Notes under the pieces: generated by a model
What the model saw: the letters and a program-made list of their open reading frames with translations, nothing else
Databases searched by the model: none
Told to the model about the DNA's origin: nothing
Position numbers and translations under genes: made by a program
Shown here: positions 53,794 through 61,500 of the stretch, piece after piece
How the letters are laid out: each line of letters begins with the position of its first letter
Numbering within the stretch: position 1 is the stretch's first letter
DNA from: Natronorubrum sulfidifaciens JCM 14089
Lineage (GTDB): Archaea > Halobacteriota > Halobacteria > Halobacteriales > Natrialbaceae
DNA length: 64,000 bases
Assembly: GCF_000337735.1 (NCBI RefSeq)
Contig: NZ_AOHX01000042.1
Location: forward strand, 43,972 to 107,971
Direction: 5' to 3'

Positions 53794-54519
53794 ATGACTG
53801 ACGACACCACCACAACCGACGAATCGACCGCCAAACGCGCCGTCGTCCTCCTCTCGGGCGGCATGGACAGCGCCACCGCCGCCGCCGAAGCCCATAATCG
53901 AGGCTACGAGATCTACGCCCTGCACACGTCCTACGGCCAGCGAACCGAGGACCGCGAACTCGAGTGTGCTCGCCGACTCGCCGACGAACTCGACGCGGCG
54001 GACTTCCTGCGGATCGAAACCGGCCACCTCGCGGCGATCGGGGCCTCGAGTCTGACCGACGACGACCTCGAGGTTGCAGACGCCGATATGGACAGCGAGG
54101 AGATCCCGACCTCCTACGTCCCCTTCCGGAACGCGAACCTGCTCGCGATGGCCGTCTCGTACGCGGAAGCCAACGACTGTGACGCCGTCTTCATCGGCGC
54201 CCACAGCGAGGACTTCTCGGGGTATCCGGACTGTCGACCCGCGTTTTTCGAGGCCTTCGAGCAGGTCGTCGACGTCGGCACGAAACCCGACACTGAGATC
54301 TCGATCGAAGCCCCGTTCGTCGAGTGGTCGAAAACCGACATCGCCGAACGAGGGGTCGACCTCGAAGTCCCCTACGAACACACGTGGAGCTGTTACCGCG
54401 AGAACGAACCCGCCTGTGGAACCTGTGATGCGTGTGCGTTCCGCCTGCAGGCGTTCCAGAACATCGGCGTTCGGGACCCGATCACCTACGCCGAGCGGCC
54501 GTCATACGTGGGCGAGTAA
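53794..54519 (+). CDS. queC: 7-cyano-7-deazaguanine synthase QueC
   Basis: 241 aa. The PP-loop is VVLLSGGMDSATAAAEA near residue 12. ALHTSYGQRTEDRELECAR near 43 is a QueC trademark. Near 200 the Zn-binding cysteines CYRENEPACGTCDACAFR lie in the C-terminal part. The enzyme makes preQ0, which TGT enzymes insert at position 15 of tRNA for archaeosine. An ATG 15 nt upstream (53779) is possible; 53794 is chosen as closest to conserved sequence. Third gene of the operon; no arcTGT is nearby. Confidence 0.94.
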   Translation: MTDDTTTTDESTAKRAVVLLSGGMDSATAAAEAHNRGYEIYALHTSYGQRTEDRELECARRLADELDAADFLRIETGHLAAIGASSLTDDDLEVADADMDSEEIPTSYVPFRNANLLAMAVSYAEANDCDAVFIGAHSEDFSGYPDCRPAFFEAFEQVVDVGTKPDTEISIEAPFVEWSKTDIAERGVDLEVPYEHTWSCYRENEPACGTCDACAFRLQAFQNIGVRDPITYAERPSYVGE

Positions 54520-54543
54520 GTCGGATCGATCGGACGTGGTTCG

Positions 54544-55770
54544 TTACCAAGCCTGCTCGAGAATACGTTCGATGTCTTCAACGGAAGCCGCCAGCCCCGG
54601 CGGCGCGTTCGCCATGAACGAGTCGGCGAGGATCGTCTCCGCGACGGCGGTGAACTCGTCCGGGTCGGGGCCGTCGACGTCGCGAAGTCGTGTCGGCAAC
54701 GCGAGGGCGTCGCGAACGTCGGCTACGCTGTCGACGACCGCCTGTGCCGGGTCGGCCGCATCGGCGACGCCCAGCGCGTCGGCCAGCGTGTCCTGTCGTG
54801 CGTCGACGCCCTCCTGATCGAACAGGAATGCGAGCACGTGTGGCACGACGACGGCGTGTGCCGCACCCTGTTGGACCTCGTACGTGCGCGTGAGCCCGTG
54901 GCCGAAGGCGTGGACAATTGATAGCATCGTCTCGTCGGGCCGGGAGATCCCGTACTGGACCAGCACGATCCCCTCGAGGACCGTCTCGAACGTCTCGATA
55001 TCGCGCTCGCCGCGCCCGAACGCGCGGAGGCCGACCTCGAGTTTGCCGAGGCCGCGCGTCGCCGTGGCGTCGGTCACCGGGGTCGCGTTAGCAGCGTAGA
55101 TCGCCTCGAGGCCCTTGTCGAAGCCATTCATCGCCGACCCCGCGAGGATCGACTCGGGCGTCGTCGCAACCAGTTCGGGATCGTAGACGGCTGCGGCGGG
55201 CATCAGCCCCGATCCGGAGATGCCGCCGCCCACTTCGCTGTCGACCAGTCCCGACTCGGCTGTGGCGGTGACGCCCGCGACCTGCGAGAGGTCGGCACCG
55301 GCGAGCGTCGTCGGAATCGCGATGATCGGCACTAGCCCCTCGTCGGGGACTCGAATCGTGCCCGTCTCCGCGAACTCGTCGCCGATCGCCGCGGGTTCGC
55401 GGTCGCTCACCGCGAGGACGCTAATGACCTTCGCCACGTCGAGACTGCTCCCGCCGCCGAGGCTCACGAGCACGTCGGCGTCTTCGTCCTCGAGTCGCTC
55501 GAGTCCGTTGACGGCCGTCCCGAGCCGTTTCCTCGGTGTCGTCTCGGCGAACACCCCCGCGAGTCGGTCGCCGAGGCCGTCCGTGACCGGGTCGATTACG
55601 TCGGGCGTGGAGCCGACCGTCGAGCCACAGACGACCAGCGCACGCTCGAGACCCCGGCGCTCGAGTTCGGCCTCGAGGTCGCCGACGGAGCCGGCACCGA
55701 ATCGGATCGTCGCCGGCTCGTACTCGAATCGAAACGCCGCGTCGCGAGCGTTCGTGTGCGTCGCTGTCAT
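54544..55770 (-). CDS. Iron-containing alcohol dehydrogenase family protein
   Basis: 408 aa. The NAD-binding GGGSSLDVAKVISVLA lies near residue 105 and the C-terminal metal motif HAFGHGLTRTYEVQQGAAHAVVVPHVL near 285. The usual PTTAGTGSE segment reads PTTLAGADLS, and the DAL-H-xEAY segment reads NGFDKGLEAIYA, so the metal site departs from the classic one, as in maleylacetate-reductase-like members. Substrate unknown. A TATA-like GTACCTTTA lies about 28 nt before the ATG. Converges on queC with 24 bp. Confidence 0.87.
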   Translation of the reverse strand: MTATHTNARDAAFRFEYEPATIRFGAGSVGDLEAELERRGLERALVVCGSTVGSTPDVIDPVTDGLGDRLAGVFAETTPRKRLGTAVNGLERLEDEDADVLVSLGGGSSLDVAKVISVLAVSDREPAAIGDEFAETGTIRVPDEGLVPIIAIPTTLAGADLSQVAGVTATAESGLVDSEVGGGISGSGLMPAAAVYDPELVATTPESILAGSAMNGFDKGLEAIYAANATPVTDATATRGLGKLEVGLRAFGRGERDIETFETVLEGIVLVQYGISRPDETMLSIVHAFGHGLTRTYEVQQGAAHAVVVPHVLAFLFDQEGVDARQDTLADALGVADAADPAQAVVDSVADVRDALALPTRLRDVDGPDPDEFTAVAETILADSFMANAPPGLAASVEDIERILEQAW

Positions 55771-55886
55771 GGGTTGCTCTCGGTTCCGTTCGATCCTAAA
55801 GGTACGACTCCCGGCAGCACACTCACGTGGGCGTGCCGTCGGGCCGATTTCGGGATTCGATATACCATCTGTTAGTTTATCTCTGC

Positions 55887-56867
55887 TCAGTTCCCGCTCG
55901 AGTCCGCGTTCGGGCCGTCAAACGGCGGCAACTGCGCTTCGATCTGTTCGCGGTCCGCCTCGAGTTCGTCGGGAAGCACCAGACTCGAGCCCAACTCCTC
56001 GGGGGCTTCGTCTGCGGTAAAGCCCGGTCCCGTCGTCGCCATCTCGAAGAGAATACCACCGGGCTCGCGCGTGTAGATCGACCGGAAGTATTTGCGATCG
56101 ATGACTCTCGAGGGACGCAGGCCGTGGTCGGCAAAGGCCTCGCGCCAGCGTTCTTGCTCCTCGACCGATCGGGCTGTGAACGCGATGTGGTGGACCGTGC
56201 CGACGCCCATGTGTCCCTGGCCCACGTCGGTCTCGATCAGATCAACGATCGAACCCGACCCGCCGGTCGCGCTCCGGTACCGATACCGGCCGTCGGCTTC
56301 GGCCTCGAGGTCGTAGCCGAGAACGTCGGTCAGAACGGCCGCCGTCGGCCCGACGTCGGCGACTGCCACTGTGACGCTGTGGAAGCCCCGAAGCTGGTGC
56401 TCGCTCGGAACCGGACTCTCGTCCCACGGCGTCGCGGCGGCTGTGCCATCGTCAGTTGTCGATTCGTCGTCGGCCGCGACGAGTTCGAGTTCGATCCCAT
56501 CGTGGTCGGCAAATCGGAGGGCCGTCTCACCGAAGCGCTCGTCTCGTGTCACGTCGATAGCCGCCGACTCGAGTCGATCCTGCCAGTAGTCGACCGAATC
56601 GGCCGGAACTCGGTAGGCCGTCGTCTTGGTCTGGCCAGCACCGAACCGGCCTTCGTGACCAGTCCCCGTCCACGGGAAGAACGTGATGTTCGTGCCGAGC
56701 GTCCCGACCCCGTCGCCGAAGTAGAAGTGATACGTGCCCGGATCGTCGTGGTTGACGGTGCGCTTGACGAACCGCAACCCCAGCGTCTCGACGTAGAACT
56801 CGGCGTTTCGTTGCGGATCGCCTGCGATGGCCGTTACGTGATGGAGGCCGAGTGTCTGTGGTGACAT
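55887..56867 (-). CDS. VOC family ring-cleaving dioxygenase-like protein
   Basis: 326 aa, two VOC (glyoxalase) halves. Metal ligands are seen in LGLHHVTAIAG (H9 region), in FHSVTVAVADV (near 155) and in GTVHHIAFTA (near 220) with IYTREPGGILFEMATTGPGF (near 265) holding the glutamate. This matches the MhqO-like hydroquinone dioxygenase group. The natural substrate is unproven. The N-terminal LRFVKRTVNHDDPGTYHFYFGD is common to this branch. Monocistronic. Confidence 0.87.
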   Translation of the reverse strand: MSPQTLGLHHVTAIAGDPQRNAEFYVETLGLRFVKRTVNHDDPGTYHFYFGDGVGTLGTNITFFPWTGTGHEGRFGAGQTKTTAYRVPADSVDYWQDRLESAAIDVTRDERFGETALRFADHDGIELELVAADDESTTDDGTAAATPWDESPVPSEHQLRGFHSVTVAVADVGPTAAVLTDVLGYDLEAEADGRYRYRSATGGSGSIVDLIETDVGQGHMGVGTVHHIAFTARSVEEQERWREAFADHGLRPSRVIDRKYFRSIYTREPGGILFEMATTGPGFTADEAPEELGSSLVLPDELEADREQIEAQLPPFDGPNADSSGN

Positions 56868-56986
56868 CGAGTTCGCCTACGAATCCACGACGGAGAACTG
56901 TTTGCGGACGCTCACGTCACCAACTAACATCGGCGTTACTGGTGGAGCGGACACTGCCGCGAAAAATTGGGGTATCAGCGTCGGCG

Positions 56987-57628
56987 TTAGTCGTCCGTTG
57001 CGACGTCGTCTTCGTCGACGTCGACGGCGGTCGCTTCCTCTTCGGCGACTTCTTCGGGGTGGGCCTCGAGTGTCGTCTTCTGGATCTCGACACGGCGCAG
57101 TGGGTAGATCGTCTTGGCCTCGCCGTAGATGCCCGAGGAGAGTCGGCCTTCGACAACGCTGTCGATGAGTTCCTCGAAGGTACGCTCGGCGGCGGCCTCT
57201 TCGATCATGTCGACCATCAGTTCGCGGATGGCCTTCTCCTGGCTCGCGTCGGCCTTTTTCGTCGTGAAGGCGACGGGCTGGATCTGGACGCGGTAGTCGT
57301 CCGTCGTGAGGACGGTGACGTAGGCCTCGACCTTCGAGGCACCGCGTCGAACCAGCGAGCGCAGGTAGTCACGGGTCAGGGAGTGTTCCTTGAACTCCGT
57401 GTAGGCGCTGTCGCTGCCAACGTCGGTGATCTTGAAGGTCAGCTTGGTGTTGTTCTCGCTGGCGTTGTTGGTCAACTCGCCAAGCGTCGTTTCGATGGTT
57501 CGGTCGTAGACTTTCTCCGGTTCGTCAGCGGGGGTTTCGCCGAGTTCCTGGCGGTCGAACTGCTCCGGTGCCAGAACGGTGTACCACCGCTTTTCCTGTT
57601 TTGCGCGTGAAACTGATCGTTCACTCAT
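56987..57628 (-). CDS. rps3ae: 30S ribosomal protein eS1 (S3Ae)
   Basis: 213 aa. eS1 binds the small subunit at the platform. Recognised from KRWYTVLAPEQFDRQELGETPADEP (in part, near 12), SLTRDYLRSLVRRGASKVEAYVTVLTTDDYRVQI (in part, near 80-115), and the acidic C-terminal tail. Start ATG 57628 overlaps the Pcc1 stop by 8 nt, so eS1 is at the 3' end of the rps15-recJ-like-pcc1-rps3ae operon. Confidence 0.94.
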   Translation of the reverse strand: MSERSVSRAKQEKRWYTVLAPEQFDRQELGETPADEPEKVYDRTIETTLGELTNNASENNTKLTFKITDVGSDSAYTEFKEHSLTRDYLRSLVRRGASKVEAYVTVLTTDDYRVQIQPVAFTTKKADASQEKAIRELMVDMIEEAAAERTFEELIDSVVEGRLSSGIYGEAKTIYPLRRVEIQKTTLEAHPEEVAEEEATAVDVDEDDVATDD

Positions 57629-57920
57629 TGTTTGGTAGTGTCTCTTGGTCGCTGTCGGACACAGGGCCCGTGTCCGTCGGTTGCTCGCGCTGTCCCGCTC
57701 GTGTCTGCTCGATGACGTCGACTGCGACCTCGAGGTTGACGACGTAGTCGTCGACCGTCGAGTGGAGTCCGCCCGTCGTTTCGCGTTCGATCTGCGTGAC
57801 GACGGCGTCACCATCGTCGGACACGACGGTTTCCATCTCGTCGGTGTTGTCGGGGCGAATCGCCCGCACAACGAGATCCGGCTCGTCGTGTGCCGTTCGA
57901 ATAGTCGCGCGTCGACTCAT
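57621..57920 (-). CDS. pcc1: KEOPS complex subunit Pcc1
   Basis: 99 aa. Pcc1 is the dimerisation subunit of KEOPS, which makes N6-threonylcarbamoyl-adenosine on tRNAs. RATIRTAHDEPDLVVRAIRPDNTDEM at the N-terminus and the domain end (STVDDYVVNLEVAVDVIEQ) match. The last 25 residues are a disordered acidic tail absent from most Pcc1 proteins. The gene overlaps recJ-like by 4 nt and eS1 by 8 nt, indicating translational coupling. Confidence 0.85.
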   Translation of the reverse strand: MSRRATIRTAHDEPDLVVRAIRPDNTDEMETVVSDDGDAVVTQIERETTGGLHSTVDDYVVNLEVAVDVIEQTRAGQREQPTDTGPVSDSDQETLPNNE

Positions 57921-59125
57921 AGCAACTCCCTCACTGTCTCAACGATCGTCGAGGGCTCTTCGATCGTGTCGTACCGAAGGTAGCCACGTCGGTGTCCGAT
58001 GTCGTACTCGGCGTTCACATTGCGCTCATCGCCGAGCGCTCGAGCGATCCTTTCGACGGTCGCGCCGAGGGCGTCGTCGTGTTGGGTCACGAGCGCGGCC
58101 TCGCCGGTTCCGCCGTCGGTGTCGCTGACGACGAGCACGACCGGTTCCGGCGACCGAAACGCTGCCGCAAGCCGGCCGACCGCTTCGACTGGCCCGTCGT
58201 CGATCTCGACGACGAACAAGCCATTGTAGCGGCTCGTCGACGCTTCCTCGAGCGCTGTGTGGGCACGACGGCCATACTCGCGCCAGGCCGCAAGCGCCGG
58301 CTCGTGGGCAGCGTGTCCCATCGCGAGCGCAGCGCCAGTTCCCGGTTCGAGTCGGGCCGTTGCCTCGAGCACGTCGGCATAGCCGCCAACAGTCTCGACG
58401 GCGTGTTCGGGCGTCGTATACGGATGTAGCGCTCGCTGGACCGTCTCCGCTGCCGTCGCGGGTGCCTCCTCGGCACCGACGACATCGAGGGCGACGGCCG
58501 AGCCGATCGTTCGGTGGTCGTCGGCCTCGAGCGCTTCGGGGTCGTCGACGGCGATATCGAGTCCCGCGAGGGCCTCGCGTGTCGCATCAATGTCGCCCGA
58601 CCACGGTCCGAGGAGACGCGTCGAGTGGGCGATCCCATCGACCGGGTCCGCGGTCGGCACCGCGACACCCGGTCGGCGGGCGACGAGACCGCGGTCTTTC
58701 GCGGTCTCGAGTACCCACTCGCTCTCGCCGGCTCCCGGCGCGATATCGGCGGCCACGAGGCCGGCGAGTGCGAGCACTGGGTCCGGCGTCGAGCCGAGAT
58801 CACGAACACAGTCGAGTGCTGCGAGCGTGGCTGGTCGGTCAGTCACATCGAGTCGTGTCACGTCCGCATCGATCGCACCGATCGCGACCGTGACGTCGTC
58901 CGCTGCCGGCTCTCGTGCGTGTGCCCGTTCGGTTCGGGCTGTGACGGTTCGGCCGACGCTCACCTGAAACGGTGTGTCGCGGTCGACAAGCGCCCTTGCG
59001 AGAAGGCCACTCGCCGCGAGCGCATCGCCGTCGGCTCGCGCGAGAAGTTGGACGAAGCCCGCGCTCTCGAGTGTCTCCGAGACGGGGGCAGACGCCGATT
59101 CGACGGACCGACCTTCGGTTGCCAT
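57917..59125 (-). CDS. RecJ-like DHH-family protein with degenerate catalytic motifs
   Basis: 402 aa. Position between rps15 and pcc1 and the general alpha/beta layout are those of the archaeal RecJ/GAN-type proteins. The N-terminal motif that should hold His-Asp ligands reads ARADGDALAASGLLA, and I see no DHH triplet nor another full metal-binding set; the C-terminal segment that usually has GGH reads GGTGEAALV. So the nuclease activity is probably lost, as in Cdc45. It could be a structural replisome or GINS partner. ATG 59125 starts at MATEGRS. Confidence 0.75.
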   Translation of the reverse strand: MATEGRSVESASAPVSETLESAGFVQLLARADGDALAASGLLARALVDRDTPFQVSVGRTVTARTERAHAREPAADDVTVAIGAIDADVTRLDVTDRPATLAALDCVRDLGSTPDPVLALAGLVAADIAPGAGESEWVLETAKDRGLVARRPGVAVPTADPVDGIAHSTRLLGPWSGDIDATREALAGLDIAVDDPEALEADDHRTIGSAVALDVVGAEEAPATAAETVQRALHPYTTPEHAVETVGGYADVLEATARLEPGTGAALAMGHAAHEPALAAWREYGRRAHTALEEASTSRYNGLFVVEIDDGPVEAVGRLAAAFRSPEPVVLVVSDTDGGTGEAALVTQHDDALGATVERIARALGDERNVNAEYDIGHRRGYLRYDTIEEPSTIVETVRELL

Positions 59126-59138
59126 ATCGGAATGTGGC

Positions 59139-59606
59139 TTATTCGTCGATGAGCTGCTTTGCGACGTCGTAGGAGTACGTAAAGTCAGGCTCGATCTCGT
59201 CACCACGGTAGTAGTCGACGAGTCGGCGGACCTTCGACTCCGTGTTCTGCAGGGCGCGTTTGTTCTGGTAGTCCTGCTGGTTCTGCTGGATGTGCTCGCG
59301 CAGACGCACGGCACGTTCCATCAGGTTGTAGAGGTCCTCAGGGATGTCCGACTTCGCGTCGTTCTCCTCGAGAATCTCGGTGAGCTTCTTGCCGGTCGCC
59401 AGCTTGACGTCCGGAATCGGCGTGCCCGTGACACCTTCGTCACGCAGCTTCATGCCGATCTGGCTTGGCTCGTAGCCCTGCTCTGCTAGTTCGACGACTC
59501 GGTCTTCGATCTTGTCCGAGTCGACGTCGCTCCACTCCGGCGGTTCGTCTGCCGCTGGCTTGTCCGAGCTGGACGAGCCACGACGGCGGGTGTGCATTCG
59601 TGCCAT
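59139..59606 (-). CDS. rps15: 30S ribosomal protein uS15
   Basis: 155 aa. The archaeal uS15 has an N-terminal extension (MARMHTRRRGSSSSDKP) and the segments VVELAEQGYEPSQIGMKLRDEGVTG (in part, near 42) and MERAVRLREHIQQNQQDYQNKRALQNTESKVRRLVDYY (in part, near 100), which match. Start ATG 59606; the second ATG (MHTRRRG) is possible. It leads the operon. The 315-bp upstream gap to the tRNA contains a 7-bp hairpin (59647-59665) and the tRNA promoter, no other gene. Confidence 0.95.
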   Translation of the reverse strand: MARMHTRRRGSSSSDKPAADEPPEWSDVDSDKIEDRVVELAEQGYEPSQIGMKLRDEGVTGTPIPDVKLATGKKLTEILEENDAKSDIPEDLYNLMERAVRLREHIQQNQQDYQNKRALQNTESKVRRLVDYYRGDEIEPDFTYSYDVAKQLIDE

Positions 59607-59921
59607 TGGTCGAGGATAGGAACCGCACTGACCGCTCCGTACGTAACAGTCGGCTCGACCGACTGTCGGTGCACTTCCGCAATCCCAAGCCAACCGAAAC
59701 AGCGGTTGACACAGTCGGATTTGCGGCCGCGCGCTTCCCACCATCGCTTTCCGTCGGACGGACTAAAGGGTTTCTAGACCGGATTCGGGGCTCCGACGGG
59801 AGACTCGAGAGCGGTGATTTCGGTCGTAGCCGATCCGCTTCTGTGCGTGGGAATCTCTGTATCGGCCCATCCGTTTCGAGGGGTTTATCTATGCCCCGGA
59901 GAAACGATTGAATGCGAACGA

Positions 59922-59993
59922 GGGCTCGTAGATCAGGGGTAGATCACTCCCTTGGCATGGGAGAGGCCCCGGGTTCAAATCCCGGCGAGTCCA
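59922..59993 (+). tRNA. tRNA-Ala (GGC anticodon)
   Basis: 72 nt without intron. Acceptor stem GGGCTCG pairs with CGAGTCC (one G-T pair) and the discriminator is A. The anticodon stem CTCCC/GGGAG encloses loop TTGGCAT with anticodon GGC (59954-59956), reading GCC and GCU. The T-arm GGGTTCAAATCCC is standard. CCA is not encoded. A TATA-like TTTATCTA near 59883-59890 lies about 35 nt upstream. The downstream flank carries an inverted-repeat element, but no duplicated tRNA end is seen. Confidence 0.96.
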
Positions 59994-60102
59994 CTCGAAA
60001 TTTTCCGCCGTAATAGCGTTCGACACCGCAAGGTACGGGCCTTGAACTGGCCGGATTCGCTACTTTTGGGCTACGAACGACTCCCTCTCAGAATAGACTT
60101 TA

Positions 60103-60402
60103 TCAGAAGATATCGGCCATACATTGGAAAACACCGCGAGGGCCGTTCATTGGATTCCAATCGGCGTCGCGGTTGCCGCGTCCGTCGTTCAAATATCGTA
60201 GCCACTGACCGTCACTGCAGATCCGATCGCACGGCGGCTGTGTGATCGGTGTGTAACCCGTTTCAGTTGTTACTACAGCAACACTCTTCTTCCCAAGAGC
60301 GGGGTATAATGTCGGTGGATAGTGTATTCGATCGAAGGCTTCATGAGTATCGTTGACAACGGCCAACACTCGAAGCGTGGTGTTCCAATCGGCGTCAGTC
60401 AT
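60103..60402 (-). pseudogene. Possible gene remnant interrupted by an inverted-repeat element
   Basis: An open frame of 99 codons on the minus strand. Its first 41 codons (60280-60402: TDADWNTTLRVLAVVNDTHEA, then DRIHYPPTLYPALG) look protein-like, but the next 28 codons are the family 1 element copy C, and the rest is short with a second DADWN. Thus the element may have landed in a small gene. The family is not recognised. The surrounding gap 59994-60467 holds no other gene. Confidence 0.3.
60194..60277 (-). repeat. Small inverted-repeat element, family 1, copy C
   Basis: 84 bp in reverse orientation relative to copies A and B. Minus strand ends are TGTAGTAACAACTGAAAC and, at the other side, cagtggctacgata. 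The interior CGATCGCACGGC pairs with GGCTGTGTGATCG. It has replaced part of a possible open frame. Located 200 bp downstream of tRNA-Ala. Confidence 0.75.
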
Positions 60403-60467
60403 AGCCGTGAGCCGAAACTCTCGAGTATCGACGGACAGGCCGCGATCACGCGTGTAATCCTCGAACG

Positions 60468-61082
60468 ATGAACTTCCTGGTGATTCTCCCGCTGGTATTC
60501 GTCATGATCGGTGGGCCGCAAATCCTCAGCGCCATCTTTTTGGCCACGAGCGAGGACTGGCGGCGGAATTCGGCTGCGTTCGTCTTCGGTGCCTCCCTCT
60601 CGATCAGTCTCGTCGTCACGCTCGCGTATTATCTCGGCAGTGGCGTTCGTCAGGGCGGGTCGAACCAGATGTTGCAACTGCTCATGCTCGTCGTTCTCCT
60701 CGCTGCGATGGTGCACGTCTACTTGCAGCGCGAGCAATCGGAGCCGCCGACGTGGATGGGGAAACTCGAGACCGCGAATCCGACGTTCTCGTTTCGACTT
60801 GGATTCCTGCTAATGGGGTTCTTTCCGACCGACGTGCTTACGTCGATCACCGTCGGGACCTACCTCGCGAGTCATGGCGATCCGGTCTGGCACGCGGCCG
60901 GGTTTGTCTTACTGACGCTACTGTTTCTGGCCGTTCCATCGCTATCTCTCGTTATGATCGGCGACCGTGCGGAGACGCTCCTTCCGAAGGTTCGCACGTG
61001 GATGAACACACATTCGTGGCTCGTGAGCGAACTCGTGATCCTCATCTTCGTCGTGATTACCATCACCAACATCGTCGGGTGA
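60468..61082 (+). CDS. GAP-like (Sap) family integral membrane protein
   Basis: 204 aa with six predicted membrane helices (LVILPLVFVMIGGPQILSAIFLA is the first). It has the even spacing of helices in the GAP/Sap family, related to LysE exporters, seen in mycobacteria as sulpholipid transporters. Loop 2-3 is hydrophilic (SGVRQGGSNQ). It is a candidate exporter of small lipids or amino acids. The start ATG 60468 is the first in the frame. The stretch 61083-61333 to the IS element has no gene. Confidence 0.7.
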   Translation: MNFLVILPLVFVMIGGPQILSAIFLATSEDWRRNSAAFVFGASLSISLVVTLAYYLGSGVRQGGSNQMLQLLMLVVLLAAMVHVYLQREQSEPPTWMGKLETANPTFSFRLGFLLMGFFPTDVLTSITVGTYLASHGDPVWHAAGFVLLTLLFLAVPSLSLVMIGDRAETLLPKVRTWMNTHSWLVSELVILIFVVITITNIVG

Positions 61083-61333
61083 TTCCATCTCGCGGCGGAC
61101 AGCGTGGCGTCGGAACTTCCATGAGCAGACACGGTGCGTCGAGTACTGTGTACAGATAGCGACCGTTGTGGGTCTGAGCATGATGGGCAGTTCAACGATC
61201 GGTCTTCTCATCTCGCAACTCCTCGCCCTCTGCCTCGAGCGGTTTTCCACGGTGGCTGGGAACACTCGTGTACGCTCGTCCCGTTCCTGCCGTCAAGAGT
61301 CAATGTGGGTTCGAAGCCGAATCAGATCCCGTA

Positions 61334-61500
61334 GTGAACTACCCCATCCTACTCGCTCACGGCTGACGCCGTTCGCTCCTTGAGAATGGGGCTTCCTGAT
61401 TCCATGACGCGCTTTGCAGGAACCGAAGTGGTTCCCGTAGGGAGCGCAGTCTCCACAGGCGTTCGAAAATCGCTGTGCGATTTTCGCAGCCCATCAGAAT
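61334..61500 (-). ncRNA. Predicted reRNA (omega RNA) at the 3' end of tnpB
   Basis: TnpB proteins use an RNA encoded at the 3' end of their gene and the right end of the IS, followed by a guide taken from the flanking DNA. Here the tail of tnpB plus the pairing GAAGCCCCAT ... GATGGGG just before the right end (61334) fits the scaffold; the guide would be the flank just outside, minus strand TACGGGATCTGATTCGGC (from 61333 down). Boundaries are inference. Confidence 0.4.

Noticed and set aside
59647..59665. Hairpin CAGTCGG/CCGACTG upstream of rps15 as a terminator or riboswitch
   Set aside because: Seven base pairs without a T-run or further structure; not distinguishable from chance in GC-rich DNA.
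59922..60467. tRNA-Ala as integration site of an element
   Set aside because: No duplicated tRNA 3' end and no integrase in the window; the copy C element does not touch the tRNA.
61083..61333. Truncated membrane protein frame (starting near 61168) before the IS
   Set aside because: Hydrophobic for about 25 residues only, then Arg/Ser-rich out-of-character sequence; no continuation beyond the IS element.
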